A stretch of 64,000 nt of DNA from Aquincola tertiaricarbonis (GTDB lineage Bacteria > Pseudomonadota > Gammaproteobacteria > Burkholderiales > Burkholderiaceae_C). Positions 1 to 7,544 of this stretch are shown piece after piece. The stretch is from contig NZ_CP097636.1 in the NCBI RefSeq assembly GCF_023573145.1, positions 248,001-312,000 on the forward strand, in the 5' to 3' direction. The notes beneath the pieces are model-generated. The model saw nothing but the letters and a program-made list of their open reading frames with translations, had not been told where the DNA came from and did not search any database. Position 1 is the stretch's first letter. Every line of letters starts with the position of its first letter. The position numbers were made by a program, and so were the translations under genes.

Positions 1-1
1 G

Positions 2-3000
2 GGCGCCCCGGCCCAGGCGGCCGACCTTTGTCCTCAGCCCATCGCCCGCATGGCGTCCGTGCAGGGCCTGGTGGAAGTGCGTCGCACCGATGCCGCCTGG
101 CAGCGCGCCGAGCTTGACCAGCCGTTGTGCGCAGGCGACGCGGTGCGGGTGGGTGAGCGCAGCCGCGCTGCGCTGCTGATGAGCAACCAGACCACGCTGC
201 GGCTGGATCAGCACTCCCACGTCACCCTGCGCGCGCCCGAGGCACCGCGCGGCACGGTGATCGAGCAGCTGCGCGGCATCGTCAACGTGATCACGCGCAC
301 GCCGCAGCCGTTCCGGCTGACCACGCCCTTCGTCAATGCCAACGTCGAAGGCACCGAGTTCCTGGTGCAGGTGGGCGCGACCGAGTCGAGCGTGCTGGTG
401 GTCGAAGGGCGCGTGGTGGCCAGCAACGAGGCGGGCCGGGTATCGCTGCAGGCCGGTGAGCAGGCCAGCGGCGACGCCGTGACGCTGCCGCGCAAGACGC
501 TGGTGGTGCGGCCGCGCAATGCGGTGCAGTGGGCTGTGCACTATCCCACGGTGCGGCCTCGCCAGACGGCCGACGAGCGCCTGCAGCGCGCCGCCCGCCT
601 GCTGGACGTGGGTCGTGCCGATGAAGCCCTGCCGGTGCTGCAGGCCATTGCCGCGGGCGATGCCGCCTACGCCGAATCGCTGGCGCTGCAGGCCATGATC
701 GCTCTGGTGCAGAACCAGCCCGAGGCGGCGCAGTCGCTGTCGCAAGCGGCGCTGGCGGCGGATCCGCGGTCCAGCGCGGCAATGCTGTCGGCTTCTTATG
801 TGCAGCAGTCGCGTTTCGAGCTGGACGCTGCCGCCACGCAGGCTCAAGCCGCCGCCGCGCTGGAGCCCGATAACGCCCTGGCGTGGGCCCGGCTGGCCGA
901 GCTGCAGCTGTACAGCGGCCGGCTGGCGGACGCGACGCAGGCCGCCCGGCAGGCCGTCACTAGCGGCCCGGCCCTCTCGCGGGCCCACCTCGTGATGGGT
1001 TTCACCCGGCTGGCGCACTTCGACACCGTCGGCGCCCGCGCCGCGTTCGAGCGCGCGTTGCAGCTCGACCAGGCCGACCCGCTGCCGCGCATGGGCCTGG
1101 GGCTGGTGTTCCTGCGCGAAGGCCAACGAACGGCCGGCCGTGAGCAGATCGACATCGCGGTCAGCCTGGACCCGGAGAACGCGCTGCTGCGCAGCTACTT
1201 GGGCAAGGTGTACGCGCAGGAGCGCCGTGGCGCCGCCGCCGAGACGCAGTTCCGCCTGGCGCGTGAGCGTGATCCGCTCGACCCCACGCCCTGGTTCTAC
1301 GAGGCGCTTTACAAGCTGGTGAACAACCGGCCGGTGGAGGCGCTGGACGACATGTCGCGGTCGATCGCGCTCAACGACAACCGGGCGGTGCTGCGTTCAC
1401 GCCTGCTGCTGGACGACGACCGTGCCGAGCGCAGCGTGGCATTGGCCCGCATCCACGACGAGCTGGGCTTCGGCCGCCTGGGCATCGCCGAGGCCACCAA
1501 GGCCCTGGCCATCGACCCCGACCATGCGGCAGCGCACCGATTCCTGGCCGATGCTTACACGGCGCTGGACCGGCACGAAGCCGCCGTCGCCAGTGAAAGC
1601 CTGCAGGCGCTGCTGCTGCAACCGGTGCGGCCGGCGCATCTGCTGCCGCGGCGCAGCTCCACCGCGGTGATGCGCTCGGTGGACGAATCGTTGCTCGGCA
1701 CCCCGGCCGACGACTCCCGCTTCTTCGAGCGCAGCGGCGCCAGCGGCCGGTTGGGTCTGGCGGCCGGCAGCCGCGGCCTGTGGTCGGCCGAGGCCAGCGC
1801 GGCTTATGCCGGCGAGCGCTTTGCGCTGGACGCCGGCGTGTTCCGCTACCACACCGACGGCTTCCGTCCCGGTTCGCAGGTGAGCCACCGTCTGGACGAT
1901 GCGCTGGTGCAATGGCAGCTGCAGACCGGCCTCATCCTGCAGGCACAACTGCGTTCGCGCCGCACGCAGTTCGGCGACGTGCGTTCGAGCTTCTCGCTGG
2001 ACGGTGGCTCCACGGAAGAGGACAACCGCATCGACCAGCACAGCGCCCGCCTGGGCCTGGTGTGGCGGCCCAGTGAGCGCGAGGTGGTGACCTTGTCTTA
2101 CGTCGCACAAGGCTACGACGAGCGGGCGGTGCTGTCCACGCGGCCGCGCAGGCTCGTCGTGCGCAACGAAACGCCGGCCCAGGTGCTGGAAGGCCAGTAC
2201 CGGCTGGACACGTCGGCCGGCGACCTGCTGCTGGGCGTGTCCGGCACGCGGGCGCAGCCTCATACCTGGCTGCGTGCCCATGCCCCCGGCACCCCGGAGC
2301 CGACCGGCCCTTGCCGCGCCGAAGCGCGCTGCCTGAACGAGCTCAGCGACGATGCACGCCAGACCGAGGTGTATGCGTACTGGCAGCACTGGCTGACGCC
2401 GGACCTGCAGGGCACGCTGGGCCTGGCGCACCTGAGCCGGGGCACCGACCGCGATCGCAACCCCCGCTGGCTGCCCAAGCTGGGCCTGCTGTGGCAGGCG
2501 CATCCCGATGTCACGCTGCGGGCGGCCAGCTTCCGGTCGGCGAGCCGGTGGGCGCTGGTCGACCAGTCGATCGAGCCGACCTCAGTGGCCGGCTTCAAGC
2601 AGGTCTTTGATGATGCCAACGGCGTTGCCACCCGGGTGCACGCCATGGGCCTGGACGTGGCGCTGGGCCTGCGGCTCAGGCTTGTGTCCGAGTGGGTGCA
2701 GCGCAGCCTGGATGTGCCGGGCGCGGTCCTGTCGGCTGGTTTCAGCACGCCGCCCGAGCGCTTGCATGAGCAGCAGGGCCGGATCGAGCTGTTCTGGACC
2801 CCGCACTCCCGCATCGCCGCCCGTGCGGGCTGGACCACCGACCGCTACCAGCGGCAGCCCAGCTTCGATCTGCCGAGACTGCTGGACCTGCGCACCGACG
2901 CACTGCCGCTGTCGGCCCGCTACTTCCTGGAAGGCGGCTGGTTCGCCGAAAGTACGCTGACACGCGTGCGCCAACATGTGACGCAGCCGGCCAGCCAAGC

Positions 3001-3211
3001 GTCGCTCAGTGGACGCGAGCACTTCAGCTTGGTCGATCTGTCCATCGGCCGGCGTGCCGCCAGCTCGCCGCTGACGGTGACGTTCACTATCAAGAACCTG
3101 TTCGGCGAGCGCTTCCGCTTCCAGGACGATGCGTTCCGCTCCGGCGACCTGCGCGTGGCCCGCTACCTGCCGGTGCGCAGCGCGGTGCTGGCGGTGCAGA
3201 CGGCGTTCTGA
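2..3211 (+). CDS. FecR-domain / TPR / outer-membrane beta-barrel fusion protein, 5' end outside window
   Basis: The reading frame is open to the left edge. Residues before the first ATG (position 50) read like the end of a signal peptide (APAQA then ADLCPQP), so the true start lies upstream of the window. Counting from that ATG, residues about 25-150 form a FecR-like domain. Residues about 175-520 are tandem TPR helices rich in Ala and Leu. From about 560 to the end the pattern is alternating, aromatic-rich beta-barrel sequence, ending in Phe as many outer-membrane proteins do. No TonB plug was recognised. Inferred role: an envelope protein with a periplasmic FecR/TPR part and an outer-membrane pore or receptor part. 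Substrate unknown. FecR proteins normally regulate FecI-type sigma factors, but none is adjacent here. Confidence 0.82.
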   Translation, partial: GAPAQAADLCPQPIARMASVQGLVEVRRTDAAWQRAELDQPLCAGDAVRVGERSRAALLMSNQTTLRLDQHSHVTLRAPEAPRGTVIEQLRGIVNVITRTPQPFRLTTPFVNANVEGTEFLVQVGATESSVLVVEGRVVASNEAGRVSLQAGEQASGDAVTLPRKTLVVRPRNAVQWAVHYPTVRPRQTADERLQRAARLLDVGRADEALPVLQAIAAGDAAYAESLALQAMIALVQNQPEAAQSLSQAALAADPRSSAAMLSASYVQQSRFELDAAATQAQAAAALEPDNALAWARLAELQLYSGRLADATQAARQAVTSGPALSRAHLVMGFTRLAHFDTVGARAAFERALQLDQADPLPRMGLGLVFLREGQRTAGREQIDIAVSLDPENALLRSYLGKVYAQERRGAAAETQFRLARERDPLDPTPWFYEALYKLVNNRPVEALDDMSRSIALNDNRAVLRSRLLLDDDRAERSVALARIHDELGFGRLGIAEATKALAIDPDHAAAHRFLADAYTALDRHEAAVASESLQALLLQPVRPAHLLPRRSSTAVMRSVDESLLGTPADDSRFFERSGASGRLGLAAGSRGLWSAEASAAYAGERFALDAGVFRYHTDGFRPGSQVSHRLDDALVQWQLQTGLILQAQLRSRRTQFGDVRSSFSLDGGSTEEDNRIDQHSARLGLVWRPSEREVVTLSYVAQGYDERAVLSTRPRRLVVRNETPAQVLEGQYRLDTSAGDLLLGVSGTRAQPHTWLRAHAPGTPEPTGPCRAEARCLNELSDDARQTEVYAYWQHWLTPDLQGTLGLAHLSRGTDRDRNPRWLPKLGLLWQAHPDVTLRAASFRSASRWALVDQSIEPTSVAGFKQVFDDANGVATRVHAMGLDVALGLRLRLVSEWVQRSLDVPGAVLSAGFSTPPERLHEQQGRIELFWTPHSRIAARAGWTTDRYQRQPSFDLPRLLDLRTDALPLSARYFLEGGWFAESTLTRVRQHVTQPASQASLSGREHFSLVDLSIGRRAASSPLTVTFTIKNLFGERFRFQDDAFRSGDLRVARYLPVRSAVLAVQTAF

Positions 3212-3286
3212 CCTCCGACAAGTTGATGAGGTCACATTTGCTTCATCTGGTTACATTCAGCCTCCCCAGTCAACGGAGGTGTTTGT

Positions 3287-3418
3287 ATGAAGCAGTACAG
3301 CAGGTGGGCGCGGGTGATGGCAGCCGTGTGCGCCGTGTGGCTCGGCATGTCGGCGGCGCAGGCCAGCCCGGAAGAGGAAGGATGCCGCCTCGTCGGCGGC
3401 ATCTGGATCTGCGACTGA
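3287..3418 (+). CDS. 43-residue predicted secreted peptide
   Basis: A short ORF with a good ribosome-binding site (GGAGGT, 6 bases before the ATG). Residues 1-26 look like a complete signal peptide: a basic start, a hydrophobic core and an AQA cleavage site. The predicted mature peptide is only 17 residues, SPEEEGCRLVGGIWICD, with two cysteines nine residues apart (C33 and C42) that could form a disulfide loop. It lies 75 bases after the FecR/TPR/barrel gene on the same strand and converges with the M48 protease gene. No family was recognised. It could be a genuine micropeptide or a decayed gene remnant; the ribosome-binding site plus intact signal peptide favour a real gene. Confidence 0.45.
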   Translation: MKQYSRWARVMAAVCAVWLGMSAAQASPEEEGCRLVGGIWICD

Positions 3419-3445
3419 CGCGTCAGCGCATCGCCGGCGGTCGCC

Positions 3446-4369
3446 TTACTTGGCGGCGGCCGGCGGTGGCGGCGCGAACTTGCGCGGGGGCTTGGCCGCC
3501 CGTGCGTACAACGGCTCCACCTTGGGCAGCTTGGCCTCGATGTCGCGGATGCGCGTCTGGCCGGCCGGGTGGGTGCTCAGGAACTGCGGCGGCGCGCCCT
3601 TGCTGGCCTGCAGCATCTTCTGCCACAGGCTGATGCCGGCGCGCGGGTCGTAGCCGGCGCGGGCCGCCAGGTCCATGCCGACGATGTCGGCTTCCGATTC
3701 GTCGTCGCGGCTGAACTTCAGCGTGAGCAGCTGGCCGCCCATGTTCAGCAGCTGGTCGCCCGCGCTGCCCAGGCCCAGCACGCTGGACAACAGGCTGGCG
3801 CCCACGCGGGTGGCCGCCGTCTTGCCCATGCGCTCGCGCGCATGCTCACGTAGCGCATGCGCCATCTCGTGGCCCATGATGGTGGCCACCTCGTCGTCGC
3901 TCAGCTGCAGCTGCTGCAGGATGCCGTAGTAAAAGGCGATCTTGCCGCCCGGCATGCAGAAGGCATTGAGCTGCTGGCTGCCGATCAGGTTGACCTCCCA
4001 CTTCCACTGGCCGGCGCGGCGGTTCCAGTCGTCGGTGAACGGGATCAGCCGCTGGGCGATGGTGCGCAGCCGCACCACCTGCGGGTTGTCGTCGGGCGCC
4101 AGTGCGCGCTGCTGGGCGGCCTCGCGCTTCATCTGCGTGTACTGCTGCTGGGCGGCGGCCTCCACCTCCTCGGCGGGCACCAGCTTGGCGAACTGGCTTT
4201 CACCGCCCACGTCGCCGCGCACGCCTTCGCTGTCGCGCTGGGCCCAGGCGGGTGCCATGGCGCCGGCCACCAGGGCGCCGGTGAACAGGCGGCGGCCGTG
4301 CAGCGCACAGCGGCAGCCGGCGCCATGCGGCACGGCGATGTCGGCGTCGGTACGGAAGAGCTGGTTCAT
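3446..4369 (-). CDS. M48-family metalloprotease, exported
   Basis: A 307-residue protein with the zinc-protease motif HEMAH at 167-171 inside GHEMAHALREH. A downstream DESEAD segment (about 215-222) supplies the third zinc ligand, as in the LoiP/YcaL/BepA group of M48 proteases. Residues 24-43 hold a pair of arginines followed by a hydrophobic stretch and AWA/Q. This resembles a Tat or Sec signal, so a periplasmic location is likely. Family members do quality control of outer-membrane proteins or general envelope proteolysis; the substrate here is unknown. The C-terminus is a short Pro/Ala/Lys-rich tail. It lies downstream of the AmpG-like gene on the same strand, 150 bases away with a gene-end repeat between, so it is probably transcribed separately. 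Confidence 0.88.
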   Translation of the reverse strand: MNQLFRTDADIAVPHGAGCRCALHGRRLFTGALVAGAMAPAWAQRDSEGVRGDVGGESQFAKLVPAEEVEAAAQQQYTQMKREAAQQRALAPDDNPQVVRLRTIAQRLIPFTDDWNRRAGQWKWEVNLIGSQQLNAFCMPGGKIAFYYGILQQLQLSDDEVATIMGHEMAHALREHARERMGKTAATRVGASLLSSVLGLGSAGDQLLNMGGQLLTLKFSRDDESEADIVGMDLAARAGYDPRAGISLWQKMLQASKGAPPQFLSTHPAGQTRIRDIEAKLPKVEPLYARAAKPPRKFAPPPPAAAK

Positions 4370-4484
4370 GTCGGTCGGGGTGGAACAGCGGTTGAATCAG
4401 GGCTGAGATGGGGCGCTTTGCCCATTTGGCAATCGCCTTGCCTCCAGTTCCGCCGGGCCGCCCCAAGGAACTGGGCTCCCCCTC

Positions 4485-4513
4485 GGGGGGCGCGAGCGCA
4501 GCGAGCTTGGGGG
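4485..4513 (-). repeat. Gene-end GC-rich repeat, copy 1
   Basis: About 29 bases read on the minus strand as a C-run, AAGCTCGCTGCGCTCGCG, and another C-run. It sits 6 bases beyond the ampG-like stop codon. A near-identical copy, one base longer, lies just after the URC4-like gene at 34887-34916 in the same orientation relative to its upstream gene. It is probably a dispersed, terminator- or REP-like element. Confidence 0.6.
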
Positions 4514-4519
4514 CGGTCC

Positions 4520-6142
4520 TCAGTCATCGGCGGCCACCTGCCCGGGTGGCACCTCCAGTGCGCGGATGCTGCCACGCAGCGCCCACAGCATCCCCAACGC
4601 GGGCAGCGCGGCCAGGGTGGACACGAGGAAAAAGGTCGGCCATCCGATGCTTTCGGCCAACACCCCGGCCAGCGGCCCCACCCACACCCGGCCCACCGAG
4701 GCGAAGGCCGACAGCAACGCGAACTGCGTTGCGGTGAAGCGCTGGTTGCACAGGCTCATCAAAAAGGCCACGAAAGCCGCCGTGCCCATGCCGCCCGAGA
4801 GGTTCTCGAAGGCGATGACCATCAGCAGCCCGCCGTCCACCGGCGTGGCCTGCGCCAGGTGCACGAAGCCCCAGTCGAAGACCGGGATGGTGAGGCCTGG
4901 CATGACCCCGGCGCCGTTGACCGCCAGCCACCAGAAGCCCAGGTTGCTGCCCATCTGCAGCACGCCGAACAGCAGCAGCGAACGCCACAGGCCCAGCTTG
5001 AGCATCAGCGCACCGCCCAGCAGCGCGCCGCCGATGGTGAGCCACAGGCCGATGACCTTGTTGACCACGCCCACCTCGGCCGGGCTGTAGGCCATGGCCT
5101 TGAGCAGGAAGGGCGTCATCAGCGAGCCGGCAAACGCATCGCCCAGCTTGTAGAGCACGATGAAGGCCAGGAAGGCGCCGGCCCCTGGTTGCGAGAAGTA
5201 GCTCTGCAGGCCCGACAGCAGGGTTTCGAAGCGCGCACGCCGGGCGGCCCAGGCCGCCAGCGGCAGCGTGAAGCCGATGCCGATGAGCAGCCCCAGCAGT
5301 TCGGCCCACTTGCCCTGCAGCGCGGGCGGCAGGCCGCTGCCGCCCAGCACCAGGCCCAGCAGCCAGCGGGCGAAGGGGTTGGCCAGCCGGTCGGTGAACA
5401 GCACGCCCACCACCACCGCCAGCACCACCGCGCCAAAGCCGATGAGGTCGTGCCGGGCCACGGTGCGCGGCACCGGGGCATGGCGCAGCCGCGGCAGCAG
5501 CAGGGCCGAGCAGCCGGCGGCCACGAGCATCAGCAGCGCCATCAGCTTGTAGACCTGGGGCCAGGTCCAGCCGAAGGCGGTGCCGGCGTTGCTGGGGTCG
5601 GTCCAGATCAGGGCCACGCCGCCGGAGACGATCATCGCCAGCCGGTAGCCCAGCACGTTGAGCGACGAGCCCAGGCCGCGCTCGGCCGGTGGCAGCAGGT
5701 CGGTGCGGTAGGCGTCGATCACCACGTCCTGCGAGGCGGAGACGAAGGCGGTGAGCACCGCCAGCAGCGCAAAGGTGCGCAGCGCGTCGGACGGCGAGGT
5801 GCTGGCCAGCGCATACAGCACGCCGGCCAGTGCCAGCTGGGTGAGCACCAGCCAGCCGCGGCGCCGGCCGAGCAGCGGCAGCTCGAAGCGGTCCATCAGC
5901 GGCGCCCACAGGAACTTGAAGGTGTAGGGCAGGCCCACCAGGCTGAGGAAGCCGATGGTCGCCACGTCCAGCCCTTCCAGGCTGAGCCAGGCCTGCATGG
6001 CCTGACCGGTGAGCGCCAGCGGCAGGCCGGAAGCGAAGCCCAGCACCGTCACCGCCAGCAGGCGGTGCCAGGCCGCGGCACGCTGGGCGGCCGTGCGCGG
6101 AACGGGTCGGGGCGCACGGGCGGCGGAGGCGTGATCGGGCAT
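4520..6142 (-). CDS. ampG: AmpG-like MFS muropeptide permease
   Basis: A 540-residue membrane protein with about 12-14 hydrophobic segments. The N-terminal region has the AmpG hallmark pattern: GFASGLPLALTGQAMQAWL at the first helix, then GLPYTFKFLWAPLMDRF between early helices. AmpG imports anhydro-muropeptides released by cell-wall turnover into the cytoplasm for recycling, and in some bacteria this feeds beta-lactamase induction. Length fits the longer AmpG proteins of beta- and gammaproteobacteria. No ampD or ampR is next to it. It is 62 bases downstream of the anti-sigma gene on the same strand, so read-through from the sigma operon is possible. Confidence 0.88.
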   Translation of the reverse strand: MPDHASAARAPRPVPRTAAQRAAAWHRLLAVTVLGFASGLPLALTGQAMQAWLSLEGLDVATIGFLSLVGLPYTFKFLWAPLMDRFELPLLGRRRGWLVLTQLALAGVLYALASTSPSDALRTFALLAVLTAFVSASQDVVIDAYRTDLLPPAERGLGSSLNVLGYRLAMIVSGGVALIWTDPSNAGTAFGWTWPQVYKLMALLMLVAAGCSALLLPRLRHAPVPRTVARHDLIGFGAVVLAVVVGVLFTDRLANPFARWLLGLVLGGSGLPPALQGKWAELLGLLIGIGFTLPLAAWAARRARFETLLSGLQSYFSQPGAGAFLAFIVLYKLGDAFAGSLMTPFLLKAMAYSPAEVGVVNKVIGLWLTIGGALLGGALMLKLGLWRSLLLFGVLQMGSNLGFWWLAVNGAGVMPGLTIPVFDWGFVHLAQATPVDGGLLMVIAFENLSGGMGTAAFVAFLMSLCNQRFTATQFALLSAFASVGRVWVGPLAGVLAESIGWPTFFLVSTLAALPALGMLWALRGSIRALEVPPGQVAADD

Positions 6143-6204
6143 GCGGAGATTCTAGGCAGCGGACCCGGATGCCCCCGGGCCGCTGCGGCGCCCACGGCCG
6201 GCGC

Positions 6205-6984
6205 TTACTCCGGCTGCTGCTGGTAGATGGCCTCGGCCAGCGCCAGCAGCCGCTCGCGTGGCAGGCTGCCCGCCAGCGCATAGCCGCAGCCGCCTTCCAC
6301 CCAATAAAACAGTCCCAGGTCGCCCTGCTGCTCATAGCGGAAGGCGGCCGGCACCTGCGGATCGGGCTTGCGCAGGTACACCGTCACCCGCTGGCCGCTG
6401 TCGTCCTGGTACATCAGCTGGGCGCCAGGGCCGTCGGTGTCCGGCAGCAGGCGGCCGCCCACCAGGGCAAAACCTTGCGCCCGCAGGTCGAACAGCTTGA
6501 CCGGCAGCTGCGTGCGGCGGGTCAGCCAGCGGGCCAGGTGGTCTTCCTGGGCGCGCACCTCCACGGGGTGGCGCTGGTCGGGCACGTACAGGCTGTGGGC
6601 CAGCGCGGCGCGCTGCACCCAGGCGGGTTCGATCGGCACGGCGGCCACGCTGCCGGCCGCCTCATGCTGCTGCCACCACACCGCGCCACCGCCGGCCAGC
6701 GCGCCGGTGATCAGCAGCCCGGCCACCATGGCCGCGCGCGCCCAGGCCGGGCGCGCGGTGCCGCGCCACAGCGGGCGCTGCAGCGCCGCGGGCACCGGCT
6801 CGTCGGCCACCGGCCCCCACAGCGCACGCAGCGCATCGCGGTCGGCGGCCCAGGCCTGCACCCGCTGCGCGTCGGCGGGGTGGGCTTCCAGCCAGGCGCT
6901 GATGCGGTCGTGCTCGGCCGGTGGCAGCTCGCCATCGAGCCAGGCGCCCAGCTGGGTGTCGTCGGGGGGCAGGGGGGCGTTCAT
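6205..6984 (-). CDS. Membrane-bound anti-sigma factor
   Basis: A 259-residue protein with a short cytoplasmic N-terminal domain (LGAWLDGELPPAEHDRISAWL at about 12-32 is the anti-sigma helix pattern), one membrane segment at about 84-104, and a roughly 150-residue periplasmic domain. It starts 10 bases after the ECF sigma gene, the usual order for a sigma/anti-sigma pair. It should hold the neighbouring sigma factor at the membrane until an envelope signal frees it. The N-terminal domain has no cysteine, so it lacks the HxxxCxxC zinc site of the ZAS class. The periplasmic part was not matched to a known sensor. Confidence 0.82.
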   Translation of the reverse strand: MNAPLPPDDTQLGAWLDGELPPAEHDRISAWLEAHPADAQRVQAWAADRDALRALWGPVADEPVPAALQRPLWRGTARPAWARAAMVAGLLITGALAGGGAVWWQQHEAAGSVAAVPIEPAWVQRAALAHSLYVPDQRHPVEVRAQEDHLARWLTRRTQLPVKLFDLRAQGFALVGGRLLPDTDGPGAQLMYQDDSGQRVTVYLRKPDPQVPAAFRYEQQGDLGLFYWVEGGCGYALAGSLPRERLLALAEAIYQQQPE

Positions 6985-6994
6985 GGGCGGTGGC

Positions 6995-7537
6995 TCAGAT
7001 CACGCGGCGCAGGGTGGGCGCCGTCGGGCCGGCGGCCGGCACGCCGCCTTCCAGCGCGGCGCGCAGCGCGGTGCGCGCGCGCGACAGGCGCGACATCACG
7101 GTGCCGATGGGAATGTTCAGCAGCTCGGCCGCCTCGGCGTAGCTGAGCTGCTCCACGCCCACCAGCAGCAGCACCTCGCGGTGGTCGGGCTGCAGGCGGC
7201 GCAGCGCTGCCTGCAGGTCGATGCGCAGGCCCGGGTCGTGGGCGGCGCCCATGGCCTGGTGGGCATCCATCTCGGCGGCCAGGTCGGCGGGGTCCATGGT
7301 GGTGGTGCGGGCGTCGCGGCGGCGGTGGTCCAGGTGGGCGTTGTGCAGGATGGACAGCGCCCACAGCACCAGGTCGCGCCGCTGGTCGAACTGGTGCCAA
7401 TGGGCCAGCGCGCGTTCCAGCGCCGTCTGCACCAGGTCGTCGGCCAGGTGCACCTCCATCACCAGCGAGCGGGCATACCTTCGCAGGCGCGGAATGGCGC
7501 CCAGCAGTTGCTGGCGGAAGGCGGCGGGAGCGTGCAC
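6995..7537 (-). CDS. ECF-type RNA polymerase sigma factor
   Basis: A 180-residue sigma-70-family protein. Region 2 is seen at about 15-85 (HLADDLVQTALERAL for the core-binding helix). Region 4 is at about 110-158 (LSYAEAAELLNIPIGTVMSR, a helix-turn-helix for the -35 element). The GTG start lies 7 bases after the stop codon of the last peptide-binding protein, with only a weak ribosome-binding site, so translation may be coupled to it. The anti-sigma gene follows at once. The position suggests the sigma factor is made along with the binding proteins and may control them or envelope functions; the regulon is unknown. Confidence 0.88.
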   Translation of the reverse strand: MHAPAAFRQQLLGAIPRLRRYARSLVMEVHLADDLVQTALERALAHWHQFDQRRDLVLWALSILHNAHLDHRRRDARTTTMDPADLAAEMDAHQAMGAAHDPGLRIDLQAALRRLQPDHREVLLLVGVEQLSYAEAAELLNIPIGTVMSRLSRARTALRAALEGGVPAAGPTAPTLRRVI

Positions 7538-7544
7538 CTGCTGT

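Noticed and set aside
3857..6226. 789-codon open frame on the plus strand
   Set aside because: Antisense to the M48 and AmpG-like genes. The product is a His/Gln/Gly/Ala-rich low-complexity string, typical of the shadow frame of a GC-rich gene.
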